In this document: piece after piece, positions 26,071 through 39,572 of the stretch | Layout: each line of letters starts with the position of its first letter | How positions within the stretch are numbered: the first letter of the stretch is position 1 | Assembly (NCBI GenBank): GCA_036785705.1 | Contig: JAWUZG010000173.1 | Coordinates: forward strand, 5,023,441 to 5,087,440 | Reading direction: 5' to 3' | DNA: 64,000 bases | Origin: Acanthornis magna | Lineage: Eukaryota > Chordata > Aves > Passeriformes > Acanthizidae | Notes under the pieces: model-generated | What the model saw: only the letters and a program-made list of their open reading frames with translations | The model's database searches: none | What the model was told of the DNA's origin: nothing | Made by a program: the position numbers and the translations under genes

Positions 26071-29000
26071 GCCTTTCACCTGAGTCTCTTAATCTGCTGA
26101 AGTACTGGAATGGCATGATGGGTTTGGATTCCTGGGAAACAGAAGAGCCTGCTGGGAGGGGAAGAAATAGCAGTAGCTGTTTCCTGGAGAGATCAAAGTT
26201 TTAGATGAGTTTGTGTCATGTTACCTGATTCTGTGTTTTAAGGGAAATGTTCTCTGAAATATTTATCCTCTGATTATTAAGAGCAAAATAAATGCTTTAC
26301 ACCTTACTGTTGGACAGAAATCTTTTCATCCAAGGGATATGTGGACACAAATGGGAAAAAGGTGAGGCAAGGCGAGTGAGCATCCTTCATCCCAGTACAC
26401 CACCACTATATTGCTGTAAGCATAAGGATAAAAGGCATGGCATCTCTATTTGGCACTGGGTTGTACAACACAGACATATCTAAAAATGTCAAAGTGCTAA
26501 AGTCTTTTGTCAAATACCTTCCTGTCACTTTTCAGCTGATTTAAAATCAAACCAGAGCTAGGAATAGTTCTGTTTGTTCATTACTACTGTCTGAACTGTC
26601 ACAGATCCATCACATGGCTAGGCAGGGTGTGACGGTTGTGTCTCTAAAAGCCCTTAAAACAGGATTAAAATTCTTTTTTTCAAATGTTAGCTTTCCAAAG
26701 TTTTATTCTCATTTTGGTATTAATTAAGGATTTTTACACTGCTAAGATTTGGAATTTCGAATTGAAATAATAAAAAAGGGCATTTAAAAAAGAAACTTGT
26801 GAAAAAAAGAGAGAAACAGTGAAAAAGCAAACCAAAGTGATATTTCTGGTTTATCATGTCTTAATATTTTTCTGTTTCATTAAGTTAATTTGTTGGTTTT
26901 CATCAGTAACATTCTGAAAGATAAATTTTCTTATGAAACACTATTATTGACATTCACTTGGATCAAAAAGTAGGCTTTGATAGTGCCTGAAAACATTTGA
27001 TTTTCCTCATCACTCTACACTGTAATTCATCATCACATTGAATACTGGACCATATATTTCTGGTGAACTCAGATAAAAGTCTACTGATGAAAACAATATT
27101 TCTTATAATAAAACTTAGCAGTTGGAAAAACTACCCAAACAACCTGGTATTGAAGAAGAGCTGTGGGAATTGCAGGTAACATTAAAACACTTCAGAGTTC
27201 ACTGGGACATTGTCTGGAAAAATTTAGTGATGAGGACCTTTGTAAAAGGAAAATTCGGTAACAAAACAGAGGTGCAGAAGCATGAGTGAAGTTTCTCAAT
27301 GTTTTTCTTTCAGAAAATATGTCCTGAAATAACTTCAGAGTTGAAAAATAGGAGAGTATGCACACATGCATACATAGAAGGATATATTTAAGGAGGTTTT
27401 CTCTGCCTATTGAAGCTTTATATTTGACTTTACATGTTCGAAGTTTCCATTCAGGGACATTCTGTCTCTACTTTTTCTTTTTTTTTCTCTCTCAAGAGTT
27501 TGCAAAAGAAAAGGGGAAAAAAGCTCTGCTGTGCTCATACATTTTTCCCATTTCTTGAGTTAGCTCAGGGTGGGAGGTGGAGTTTGCTCTTCCTTTCATT
27601 AGTTGCTTTGAGATTCACATCTTTTGTTCTTCCAACTCTCTTATTTGAAATTCTTTTCTTTAAGTCAGCAGGGAGCAAGGGTTGATGAGCCCCAGCCTCA
27701 GCTACAGCCTTGGGGCAAAGAGTCTTCTTTTTGAATAATAGTCTTACGGTTTTGTTGTATTTTATTTTTCCCTGAAATGTATCTTGGATATGTTGATTTG
27801 CAAAAGGCTCTTCTGAGGCTTGCACTCGTCCTCTTTTCTTTATAGTTTTCTGACTTTTTATTTTTCCCTTACTGTGTTATAAGTTTACAGAATGCTTATA
27901 CTTCTTTATTCCAAAATCCCCATCTTGGGGTTTTTTTTCTATTATAGCTTTGATAGATATATATTTCCATTCTGTGTTTTGCTTTTCTTAAACTGATGTA
28001 AGATCAGAGTAAACATTTGCCACCTGTCTTCCTAGATATTTAGTGAGAACAAGTATTGAATATCATGGTGCATTCAGTTTTCATACATAAAGGATTTTTA
28101 CTGGGACATTACATGCCACATTTCATTGTTTAAACCAGCACTTAGAAAGATGAATACCATGTAGGTCTGGGAATTTTGTTAAGAGACAAGAGGTAAAATT
28201 TTCTGCAATGTTTTTGATTTATTCCTAGTTTTCATGTTCCCTTCTATATAACCTAGTGCTTAAAGCACTTACTTAAGAATCATCCTTCCTGAGCCTGAAT
28301 GAGTTCTTCTGTTACCCAAGGACAGCCCTATACCCTAAATATACGTAAATTCGTGGCTCCTGTTGAGGCATTCCTGGCTACACACTGGCTCATCAATATT
28401 CATAGGAAGAGAGCATGAAAAAGAAAACATAATTTGGAAGCCTAATGCCTCTGATACTCCACTGAGAGAAAGGTGGTCTGTGTTCTAATCCTTGTTTTCC
28501 TTATTTATCTCTTAAATTACCAGTCAAAAGGGAAATCTGTGGTTTTCTCATTTCATGCTGGTACTGCCTTTTCACTGTAGTATAACATTTCAGACTTCAC
28601 AGGCAGCATATTCATTCCACACAATCCCATGAAGTTCTTTGTGTCTGAGAGCTCTGCACTAAACTGAGTCTGGCATTCCTTTCTTGTGAAAAGAAGGGCC
28701 CTTTTCTTGATTGGGAAAATTATCCCTTTCAAAAATGCTGCATTCAATCCCAGTTAATCACACAGTTTGGTTTACTTACTTGAATTTGCTTCATTTTGCT
28801 TTGGTCAGTGAAATTGTTTGGAACTTGACATTAGCCATTCTGGGAAGCATGTGTGACATTTTGCTATAAGAGGCTGCTTTTTACTACACATATCGATTCT
28901 TAAATGCTCCCCAACCAGTGTTAAACATGCTGAAAGCACCCATAGTCACTGTTTGATTAATTTGTACATGTTTCTCTTCTCATTTTAATGTATGTTCCCC

Positions 29001-30214
29001 GTCCCTTGGGAAATGTCTGTGGCATATTCCTCATGACCTCTTAGTCTTTAACACAGAACTTTGGAATAAATACATTCAAAACCTTTTACCCTAATGTAGA
29101 TGGACATGTCTTGCTCCATCTCTGTTGTGTCCTGGGGGTAAGGGGACACAAGCTCTGTATACTTTTATCTGTCCAATTCATTCCATTACTGGTAGAAGGC
29201 AATATCTTCATAACACCAGCTGTAATCATCATCTTCCCAGCTGTCGCAGAAGTGAGGCTCCAGATTTTGTTAAAGATGCAATTCAGGGTTCAAGAAAATT
29301 AAATTGCTGCTGATGGCTCTGTATTTTATTTCTTATTATTACTATTATTTGGCTTCTCCGTTTTGTATTTCTGCTTCTTTGTAAAGTATTGTCCCCTTCA
29401 TCCCAAAAAAAAAGAAAATTATGTGCACTACAAAAATCTTGTACTTGAAAGAAAGTGTTAAAAGGGTTTACAGTGTACAGTATGCCTTCAAAACTGTTCA
29501 TAACACTATTCAAAAACTGAAGAAAATCTGTAGCACAGCCAAAATGATATGGCCATTCTACATGAGAAAATGCTGAGACAGTCCAACTGAAATACTTTAC
29601 AGAAACATGACATTCCAAAGACCTTTTGCTGGGAAAAGATATCCTGTTGCAGTATTTTGCATTTAGTTTGTTTTTATAATCTTAAATTGTTTAATTTTGA
29701 AAAAGGAAAAATATTTTATTTTAAATCACGTTTTGAATTTCTTATCTATTACATTAATGGTGATTAGTATATTTATAGTATTGTAAATTAATCATTATAA
29801 GCACTCAGTCCACAATTTTGTACCTATTTTTAATTATACTGTGATGCTTCTAAACATAATTCATTACTCAATGTTAAACCTCAACATTTTGATCTTTTTT
29901 TCTTAAAATGAATTGATACTGTTGACAGAAAAAATTTCAACTACCAACTTCTCCTTTGTGTCTTGATTTGAAATTTAAATCCATGTTAAAATGCCACAAG
30001 TTCCTATAAAACAGACATTATTTTCTGAACATCACAAAGGTAGAACAGTTCGCAAGGAATTTTAATGGACACGCTCTTGCTGGAAATTGTTTGAACAAAA
30101 TCTGATATCTTTATAAAGAACACACTTCATTTCATATCCTGGGAAGAATTCATGGTTTGTGTGCCACAGAAGAGAAAATCTTAAGCTGGAGAACTATGAA
30201 GAGATTCTTTGATG
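26071..30214. other. Unique AT-rich sequence
   Basis: About 4 kb with no recognised repeat or exon. Short T or A runs occur at about 27,476-27,490 and 29,406-29,416. Small frames near 27,358-27,825 and 29,111-29,618 have no recognisable domain. Confidence 0.5.
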
Positions 30215-30350
30215 TTTTATGGGGGGTGTTGTTTTGTTTCTTTTTGGGGGTTTTGGGGGGTTTTTAAGGTTTCTTTTGTTTGGTTGATTGGTTTTTGGAT
30301 TTTTTTTTGTTTGGTTGTTTTTTTTTGTTTCTTTGTTTTTTTAATATTGC
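30215..30350 (+). repeat. T/G-rich low-complexity tract
   Basis: Alternating runs such as GGGGGG, GGGGTTTTGGGG and TTTTTGTTTGG over about 135 bp. The G runs could support a quadruplex on the top strand. Confidence 0.85.
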
Positions 30351-31212
30351 GGGGTGTGCTTATAGGAATGTGAATAAAAACCATCTGATCCTTCCTCTAG
30401 TTTCTGACTTAGGCTGCAGACATCTATAGAAAGATTTTGACACACTCTGAAAGTATGAAGTCATTTGTCCCCTGACATACATTCACTTTCCAGTCATCAG
30501 TGAGGCTGGGACTTCCTGAACCACAGATTCTGTACACTGTGTTGTTAACAACATTTTGGGTCAGATCCTCCTTGTTCATATGGGCAGGAATTTTTAAAAA
30601 GCAGCTTGCAAGCTGTTCCAGCTAACAATTTGTCTTGTAGGTACAGTCGTGCTTGGTCCTTATGAGGCTCTCATAATTAATTTATGAACCTCTACTTTAT
30701 TCTATGTTAAATAGATTCTTCCTCATTACTTAGGTGTAGTTGGCAACTTCTAATCATGCATTAAGATCATCTGGTGTAAATATAGCCATCTGGAAGCTAA
30801 GCATCCAGTTTCAAATAGTCATCTAGGTTCTTTCTTAAAGAGACATTAAACAGTTCCCAAGGACAACATAATCTGCTGCAAAATAAATGACTGATTGTTG
30901 GAATGAATTTCTCTCCAGATATGACTCCTTCGGGTTGAATAGAGAGGCCAGACAAAATAACTTAGATGCCCTGTTTTCATATGGCTATCTCTGAGACTCT
31001 GGACTCTTGGACTTAAAGACATTAATTTATCATTCAGAACAAACCAGCTGCCTCCACATTACCTACTAGCCCAAAATCATATTAATCTCAGACTGCATCA
31101 GAAAGAAATCTGACAGAGAAGTAGATGAGCTAGGCTTAATCTCACCTGATTACTTTATATCGTGAATGATTGCAGAATGGATTTTTTAGCCTGTGCCATG
31201 GCCTGATTAGTC
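30351..31212. other. Unique sequence
   Basis: Includes a 14-bp perfect palindrome TGTTGTTAACAACA at 30,540-30,553. Nothing else is recognised. Confidence 0.5.
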
Positions 31213-32060
31213 AGAGAATCACGGAATCATTTAGGTTGTATAGGACCTCTAAGATCATCGAGTCCAACTTTTGCCTGACATCACCATGGCAAATAGACCA
31301 TGGCAGTAGCAACTTCCAGTCATTTCTTGAACACCTCCAGGGATAGTGACTCCACCACCTTCCTGGGCAGCCCATTTCAACGCTTGACAACCATTTCTAT
31401 GAAGAAATTCTTCCTATTGTCTGACATGAATCTCCCCTGGCACAGCCTGAGGTTATGTCCTCTCATCCTATCACTTTATGCCTGGAAAAGAGGATGATCT
31501 CTGCCTGCCTCTCTTTCAGGGAGTTATAGAGACCAAAGTGTCCCCTGAGTCTCCTTCACCGCATGCTGAGTTGCCCCAGCTCCCTCAGCCACTCCTGATA
31601 AGACTTATTCTACAGCCTCTTCCCCAGCTCCGTTGCCCTCCTCTGGCCACACTCCAGCACATCAATGTTTTTCTTCTTGTGGGAGGTGCAGAAGTGACTG
31701 CAGCACTCGAGGTGTGGCCTCACCAGTGCCTAGCACAGGCGGACAGTCACTGCCCTGGTCCTGCTGGCCACTCTGTTGCTGACATAAGCCAGGATGTCCT
31801 TGGCCTTCTTGGTCACCTTAGCACACCTGGGCTCATGCTCAGCTTCTGTCGTCAGCACCCCCAGGTCCTTTCTTGCTTTTCCAGCCACTCTGCCCCAGCC
31901 TGGAGCTGTACGGTTTGTTGTGACCCAAGGGCAGGACCTGGCACTTGGCCTTATTCCCCGTAACACCACTGGCCTCAGCCCATGGATCCAGCCTGTCCAG
32001 ATCCCTCTGCAGAGCCTTCCTGCTCTCCAGCAGAGCCACACTCCCACCCAAAGTCAACTG
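31213..32060 (-). mobile_element. CR1 LINE 3' fragment, antisense, about 850 bp
   Basis: Begins with AGAATCACGGAATCATTTAG and GTTGTATAGGACCTC, the reverse complement of the CR1 3' tail. It continues through recognisable CR1 segments: CACCTCCAGGGATAGTGACT, CACCTTCCTGGGCAGCCC, AAGAAATTCTTCC, CTGGAGTGTGGCC on the complement, and CAGATCCCTCTGCAGAGCC. It fades at about 32,060. The open frames inside (31,478-31,963, and 31,730-32,096 on the complement) are remnants or mirror frames of CR1 and not host genes. 5' truncated and inactive. Confidence 0.92.
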
Positions 32061-34621
32061 GTAACACGCGTGCAAAAGTTCAGGTCTCTCTGACATGGGT
32101 TTGTTGGGCGCTTTTGTGCAAAAGTATGCAACATTTTTAAATTTTTTAGTGTACTAGAGAACACTCTGATCCTTCTGTCTATTGTGATCTTCACACGAAA
32201 GTCAGCAATGGTAGGGAGATTCCATCTTGTGACCACTGCTCACCATGCTGTTTCCAATCCTTGTGCCCCTTCCAGAGCTTTACCACTTGCCTCTTGTCAC
32301 TGGCCATAGCTATTTTGTAAAACTTAAAGAATAGAAACCCCTCTGTAATATTTTTTTTTCTTTGTGTGTGCTTTAATCCCTAACTAAATAATGAAACATT
32401 ATTCAAAATGTTATTTGACACTATTAATTGATAAAGGATTTTACAGAGAAGCTAATAAATAAATAATTAAATTGAAAAATAAGTAAGTAAAAAAAAAAAG
32501 AAAGAAAAAAAGAGTGATTTATACACAGGCTGGTTTGAGAATGATAGGATGTGGTTGGTTTTAGATTTGATTTTTTTGTTCTCATATTTCTTCCCCGCCT
32601 ATTTAGACTATTCACCTGAGCTACCATATATAAATAAATTTTGTTGTTAATATTTAGTTTTTAGGAGGTATCTGAAATTACAGGATTTGAACTAATTTGG
32701 CTGTAGTACAGAAGCCTGCATCTAGTAAGAGGGTGATGTCTTTTTACTTGTTAAAATGGGTTCAAGATATCACTATAAATGTGTGGACATTCTTCGCTGT
32801 GAGAATAGTGTCCCTACATGCCTCAGTAAAAGTTTTAATTTTTCTTTTACAGATCCTGTGATCATATCCCTACATTCTTCCTCAAGGCAAATTTTTTTCA
32901 CTCTTGATTTGTTGCTTTGTACTTTTTATACTTTTCCTTATAACTCATCTTTTATGAAACAACATACTTCTCTCCCAAGAATATCTGAAAGGAAGAGGAC
33001 CCATGGGTCAGTTGCACACCCTTGACTTTTTACAATAGAGTTCATTAGGAAACCAGAGTAATTTGGTTAGATGGCCCAGAAGAGGGAATATTCAAGCTTT
33101 AAATAAATACACAATAAAAATAGCACACTGTTACTATAGGGTTACTGGACTGTAGCAGTAAATGAACTGAATAAAATTTTATGGCTTCTTAACATGCTGA
33201 GGTTTTGCAGTGTCGTCCATCTTGTAGCCTAACAACATTTCCCAGCCTGCTATCAGCGAAACTAATAGTGCGAATGGAAATTTTATGAAAAATGGGAAAT
33301 CTACGTTGGTTTTATATTGTGTCAGTAGAATGAATAAAGACCATATTTTGGCATTAATAGCTAATGGTAGAAAGTGTGGAGGGAGGGAGAAAGAAAGAAT
33401 GGCTACATTTTCAGCTTTTGAATTGATGTTTTTTAAAGAGTTGGCTGTAATTATGATACTTGAATGTGATTATCATTAAGCTGATAAATTATTTAGTAAG
33501 AAGGTGAACAACGGCGAAGAGATCATTGATGTATTCAAGCATCTTAGTTGTATTCCATAAGTCTCCTTGTGACTCCCAGACTGCTGTATTAATCACATGG
33601 ATACCACAGATATGTTCCGTTATTATCTTTCACTGCAAGGTCAAAGTTTTGTACTAACATATCGTATGGGAAGGCGTAGGTGGGGGAGAAGAAACCTCAA
33701 AATTATTAATCATACTGCAGAATAATGATAACAATGGCTCTTTACTGACTTAAAATGGATTCCTTAATGCCCCTCAAGCCACGATGTCATAATGACCTCG
33801 GTATCAGACTCCCTTAGACAGCACAGATAACATGTAAATTGGATGCACAGGAAGCAGCAGGTACAAAGCAACACAGCAGCACTCACTCGAGTTCTGCTTC
33901 TGAGCAGCCACAAGCACAGCAGCACAAGGGTGGGAATATGCTTCCAAAAGAGAGCTTTGGATGGACTTCGCTCACATGACTGGGGGAAAAAAAAAATAAA
34001 AAAGAAAGCCAACTTATTGAGTAATAAAGAGCAAGCATGAGGTGTTTTTATAAAGAAAATCAAAGCCCAATTCCCTTTCAGACAGTGACGACCTTCTGAG
34101 TGAACAGCACAAACACACCCTTTGATAAATATCAACATGCTACTAGTGAGCAACATATCCATAGCTGCTAAAACACTGCATCTGCCAGAAATAACCCCAA
34201 ATCTCATTTAAATCAGCTGCCTAAATTCTCTCATGAGCTTTTTTTGTAATAAGTTTTTCCTAAAGGTTTTGTTCCTTGAATTAATTCTGTTTCTTTAGTA
34301 TAATAATTTACCAAATAGCTGGAATAAATCAGACAGATTTCTATTAAAGTAAAAGAAATACCATTAGATATTAATAAAATGACCAATGTCTTAAGATCCC
34401 AAGGGCTGAGTCTTAAGTTGATTTTATATGTTTATACATTTGACATCAACTTTAAATGTTGATAAATAGGAATATCGCCAATTTACATCGTGGCAGAGCC
34501 AAAAGGTTGGTATTTTTTCAATTACACTACTTAAGAGGAGCTCAAGGGGCTTTTGTCAGATCTTTATTAGTTTGCATGCTAGTCAAGTAATCTAACTATT
34601 CATATCAATTTCCTTTGTACT
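32061..34621. other. Unique AT-rich sequence
   Basis: No repeat family is recognised. The antisense open frame at 33,764-34,207 (147 codons, Cys/Leu-rich) has no domain I know and crosses an A/T run, so I read it as chance. Confidence 0.45.
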
Positions 34622-34745
34622 GAAAAGAGAGAGAAAGAGAAATAGAGACAGAGGAAGAGGATAAGAAAGGGAAAAATCTTGAGAATGGAAGAGAAAGAGT
34701 GAGAGAGATGAAGAGGGAAAGAGAAAGGCAGAAAGAATAAAGGAG
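34622..34745 (+). repeat. GA-rich polypurine tract
   Basis: About 120 bp with almost only A and G on the top strand (GAGAGAAAGAGAAATAGAGA-type), with occasional T and C. Imperfect, with no fixed unit. Confidence 0.85.
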
Positions 34746-36878
34746 ATAATTCCAGAGCATGACTGTTTTATTTCATGTATCAGTCACTGATTTGTATTTT
34801 CCAGGTGTTTCTCTCACCAGTAGCTGTAAAGGAAAAATGCATAACTACTTATTATTAGCCAGATTATGAAATCAATTAAAATAAATCCCATCTTTAGTGA
34901 CTTACTGTTGAAATCATTCATCAAATGGTCTCAGCCATGACTAGTTGAGAAAATTTTACCCTGTCCATAAAATACCTCAATAGCTAATATATATTTTTGA
35001 AGAAACACCACTTTTACTGAAATAGATTGAATAGATTTGTTAAAATAAAACTTCCCCAAAATCATTTTTATCTGCAAATATTTTCAAAGAAGAATATAAT
35101 CTCTATAGTCTAGTGAACTGTGTTTTATACTCTTGTTTGCTGCAATATATTGATATCAGTATGATAAAGTTTGGGAACTTTTTCCTATTACTTGTCTAAA
35201 TCTCTTTTTCAGAAAACTTGGAAAATGCAAAGAAGTATTGTGAAATTATTTTCATCTTTCTTTCCTTCTTTAAGGCTGGAAATGTTATTCATACCAAATT
35301 CTTGAGATTTTTTTTTTTTTTCAGTTCCCCCCAGAAAATCAGTTCAACATTTTCCCTTTTATTTCTCATGCTTTTTGATTTTTTTTTGCTTTTTTATTTT
35401 TTATACTTCAGATATTGGCAGTATAATATAAACAAAAGCAATGCACAATTTAAGGTAAATTTCAAAGAGTTTATATTATTCTCATTACTTTCATGGAGCA
35501 TAGTAGACACATAGACCTTATTTTGGCCCTGAGAAAAAGAATGACTCTTAATTTTGAAGAACACAAAAACACTATCAGTTTCCATATCTACAAAGCTTAT
35601 GCATAAAAGGGTAAAATGTCATATGCAGTGTATGTCAGGGAGTTACTAGGAAAGCTAGCACCAGAGTAAAATAATTTATTCAGTTGAATTTCAATATTTG
35701 CAAAGATTTTCTTATGCTATTCTTATGCAGCCACATTCAAAGGCTTTTTGTTTATAGTTAGAAAGAAATTCCTGCTTGAGCTTAATTAATTAGCTGCAGT
35801 TATTTATAAAATGCACAATGTGCCTGTTTCTTTGTCTATATGTGCCTGGTCTGTTTCTTTGTCTACATGAGCAGAACTATAACATAGTTTAGATATTCTT
35901 GCTCCTGCTTTTGTCAGGTAGGGGGACTATATTACCCCCTCTGGAGTGATTTACAAAAATCTATGAATCCTGTTCTTGACTCTGTTTAGGATTAGTGACC
36001 TAGAAGATGTAACTTAACACAAATCAGGTCTTCTGCCTTTTTCCAACATTTCCCATTTTGCTAGTGGTCTGTTAATAACACATCAGTTTTGTGAGGCTAT
36101 CTGAATGAAATGCACATCTCAGAAATGGAAAGCATTTCTGGCATAAGTAGTGAAGAGAACAGAAAAAAAGAATAAATATAGTAAGGGGTTAAATTTGTAA
36201 AGGGAAAAACAGTCTTTGTGTCATGCCAGCAGCTGTGAACAAAATTAATTTGCCTCTCAAATATAGCCCCTAGGGAAGATCCCAGGAGTGTTATGTGAAA
36301 TAGAAGGTTGTAAAATGTCCCAGAGACCTTATGCAATTTTAGGGCTTGTTCGAAATCAGAAGCAAAAACTAAATAGTGGTACAAAGAGAATGAAACAATA
36401 AAATAAAAATGTTTGAACTCCCAATGTAGGTTGTGTTTAGGAGGCAAAAGTCAGACATAACCAAGTATTCATCCTCCTGCTTCAATTTTGATCTCAGCTC
36501 TCCTCTGAGTTTTCTTCCATTCTCCAGTCTCCTGTTAAACTCAGTTTAGCTTTTTGCTGTTTTTTACCTCTTCTACTTCAGATGCTATCTCCTCGTTTCT
36601 CTTTCTTCAGTCTGCTTAATTCACCAAAGCAGTTGTGCCTGCTTGATCTGATTGACTTTAACAGGCTTTCTCAGAAGCTGTAAGTAAAGTCTGTGGTCTC
36701 TGTCCCCTTGTTCCTCTTTCAGCCGTGTACTTTCTTATTAACTTTTAAACACTCCAAATCTCCAGGGCAGTGAACCCCCCTAACTCCTTCTGACACAGAT
36801 GGGAGCTGAAGACAACTGACATTTCATAGGAGCTGCTCAGCACTTCACTGTATTGATACATAAATGCCTGATGGGTCA
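34746..36878. other. Unique AT-rich sequence
   Basis: T runs occur at about 35,307-35,322. A pyrimidine-rich stretch lies at 36,480-36,740. No exon is recognised. Confidence 0.45.
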
Positions 36879-36939
36879 GATCCAAAGTCTCCCGAAGTCA
36901 ATGGAAAAATCTCTCATTGACTCAAGCAGGCTTTGGATC
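36879..36939. repeat. Imperfect 25-bp inverted repeat (old palindromic element)
   Basis: The left arm 36,879-36,903 and right arm 36,915-36,939 are reverse complements at 20 of 25 positions, around an 11-nt spacer. Outer GATCCAAAG and inner GTCAATG words are perfect. The arrangement resembles old amniote palindromic repeats with an ATTGACTTCAATGGGCTTTG-type motif. The family name is uncertain. Confidence 0.6.
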
Positions 36940-38535
36940 AAATCCTATTTGTTTATCTGCCCTTCTGTGTTAACCTTTTATGTTTCTCATCTTTCCCTAT
37001 CAATACCCCTTGCTAGAGGCGATCTTGGCAGGACTAAAAACATGGTGAAAATTAATAAGGTAACCACATTATTCAACACATCAAAAAAAAAAAAAGTTTG
37101 CTTGAGTTTACTTCAAATGAGCAAAAAGTCTGAGAGCAGAGCAGCATTTAGATCATTAGATTTGGTGCACTGGATTTTTTGCTTCTTTGGCCTCTTAGTG
37201 AGAAATTAATTTGTGAAATTTCATGTAAGTGAAGAGATTCAAAATGATCCAAAAGAGAATGGGAAAAGGTACAGGGGGAAGGAAGAAGCAAGAAATTGGG
37301 GGAATAAACCCCAAGCAACACCCCTCCTTGTTTGATTACATTATTTTAATTTTAGATTCTTTCTTTCCTTTTATAAAACACATAACTCAGTGTGCAGATT
37401 CTCTGCAGTTTATAAAGAAAACATGAGATATGCTGATGCATAAAATATTGGGCCCAGCATCACAGTATGTGCAAAATTCCATACAAAATTCAGATGTGCA
37501 GTGAAATAGGAATTCCTTATTTCTCGTCTAGATTAAAATGGGTGCATAATTTATCTGGTGCAAAACATATGCAATGCTCTTTCTTAATAATTTATATAAA
37601 AAAAGATGTTTTGGCATTTGGTGTCAAGGACAACTCTCGCAAAAGGCTGATAGGAAAACGCATGCTAAAGCCAGCAGTTCCTTTAAGAAAAAGGCATCTT
37701 TTTTATTATCCCCCTTCCTCATTTTAATTTAGCAACTACAACATCAACATTATCAACATTATAAAAATTAAATGGCTAAATTAACTTATCTAATAATTCA
37801 TAAATTTCAAGATAGTTCCTTGGCATGACAGAAATGCATAAGCCTTACTATTTGAGCTGTCTTATATATGGATCCATAATGGGAACAGAATCTAGAAATC
37901 TGAGAAGCTTTCTCAAGACTTAAGCATTTATTTAAATACATAAATAAAACAAAGAGACAATGGGGAGAATAGCAATCCACCCAAAGTTCACACATAGGCT
38001 TAGATAACAGAGTGATAAACAAACATTTCATAATATCATAAAGGATGATAAGATTACTCTTTTATTCAACTTGAGCATAGGGAAGACTAACTGAATGGGT
38101 TGAGCTCTCTCAGGGAGTTCGTGAGTAAGCCCTAAAACTCCTTGCCTATTAAAACATCCTGCACAGACCTATCAGTCACTGCAGGTTCATAAATAGTGGG
38201 TGGAGGGAGGAGGGTAGAGGGGATAATTCAGAATGGGATCTGACGTTTCCAAAATCTGCGGCAAGAAAAAGAAAAACAAATTATTTTTCTTTAAGAGGAC
38301 CAGGGGAGCATGGACAGAGCTGAGATTGTCTGAAAAATCAAACTGTTTGCAATTACAGCAGAAATAGCAGTCAGGATTGGATGCAGGCATAGTCTGATGG
38401 AAGGACAAAGCAGGTGTACAGCATCATCCTTGTAATGTATCACAGAATCTAAGCCTCTATAAGTTATTGCTGATGGGGACTTAGAGTGTTCTTGGCCTTC
38501 AGTGGAAAATACATCCTTATTAATTAGAAAATTTC
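36940..38535. other. Unique AT-rich sequence
   Basis: A 14-nt A run lies near 37,083-37,095. A G-rich patch lies at about 38,195-38,222. No exon is recognised. Confidence 0.45.
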
Positions 38536-38670
38536 ATGGCCAGTTGACCTTGGCTGACCAGAAGGTGCTCGCCAAACTTGCCAGGTTTCTCTATCACTTC
38601 CAAGCTGGACAGGGGAGAGAAAATAAGGTGGAGAGAAACTTGGAAGTTGAGAGAAGGCATCCTACAAAAG
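38536..38670 (-). mobile_element. Endogenous retrovirus LTR 3'-end fragment, antisense
   Basis: TGGCCAGTTGACCTTGGCTG, CCAGAAGGTGCTCGCCAAA, TTTCTCTATCAC and GCTGGACAGGGGAGAGAAAA match in order the reverse complement of an avian LTR U5 end (GGTTGACCCTGGCTGG, GGTGCCCACC, CTCTATCACT, GCTGGACAG-GAGAGAAAA). The same U5 type, in sense orientation, ends the LTR at 54,954. Only ~135 bp remain, with no internal region. Confidence 0.7.
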
Positions 38671-39347
38671 CAAAGGTGAAAGTTTGTGCATGAAAAACCA
38701 AAGAGAAAAACCATATTTATTCTCTACTTTCCATTAGTAAGCAATGTCCAGCCATTTCCCAGCTTCAGAACTTCACTTCATGAAGGTACACTTCACAAAA
38801 TTTCCATTTGGGGTTGGTAAACTGAAACCACCACACAGAGAAAACCCTCTAGAGATAACAAAACCCAACCTGCCTTATTCCTGTATGCAAGTATATATAT
38901 ATATATGCAGAAAACCTTAGTGCTGTATGTACAGATTGTCACTGGGCATCATGCAACTGCGGCTGTTATGTCCTCTAAAGCTCTTCTTGTTTTGGTGAAA
39001 TCCTACAAAAAGCAAGCTCCAGTCCTGTGTAACAGAAGGAAGGAAGGAGAATAAATATTGAACAGTTATTAACTATGTGATTGAAATAAAAGCATATGGT
39101 AAAATTTATGATTAGATAATATAGAAACAGATATTTGCAAGAAATCAACCTTTACACATCGATTTCTTAAACACAGGTGGTCATTTATCATCACTTTCCC
39201 AACAGACTTACTTATGGATCACACTCAGGGAGATTTCACAGAAGTTTTTTCAAACTTCATGACAGTCATTTGAAATCAGCAGATCATTTCTAGATAATGA
39301 GTTTCAAAAATGACAGGAGATCTTATCCTTCCAATAAAAATAATATC
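38671..39347. other. Unique sequence with short (TA)n
   Basis: (TA)n at about 38,891-38,906. Nothing else is recognised. Confidence 0.5.
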
Positions 39348-39572
39348 TCACAAGAATTTTTCTTCCAAAATTGTTTGTTCACCTTTTTTTGATAGAAGGT
39401 TTAAAATTTCAGATGAAAATTTATCTCTCTCTATAGCCTGGAAGATTTCCTTCACCATTTCAATTGGTTGATCTGGATAGTATTCTTCTGGCTTGTGGTG
39501 TCTTATATTCCAAGTAGAATAATTTCTCAACCTTGAAGTGAAGTCCATCAGTATCAGAAACTGTTGTGCTGA
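39348..39572 (-). other. Short antisense open frame with protein-like composition, function unknown
   Basis: Reading leftward, the frame is open from just after a stop at about 39,573 to the TGA at 39,348-39,350. An internal ATG at 39,546-39,548 gives 66 residues. It is charged and non-repetitive, with a PEEYYPDQPIEMVKEIFQ stretch and an ISO-helix-like tail (FSSEILNLLSKKGEQ). I do not recognise a family. A possible splice acceptor (CTTCAG before CACAAC on the minus strand) lies at the open 5' end. No partner exon, promoter or poly(A) signal was identified. Chance is the more likely reading for a frame this short in AT-rich DNA. Confidence 0.15.

Noticed and set aside
31478..32096. 161-codon sense frame and antisense partners
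   Set aside because: The sense frame is the mirror strand of an antisense CR1 3' region. The antisense frames are decayed CR1 ORF2 pieces, not host genes.
33764..34207. 147-codon Cys/Leu-rich antisense frame
   Set aside because: No known domain, and it includes a poly-F run from an A/T tract.
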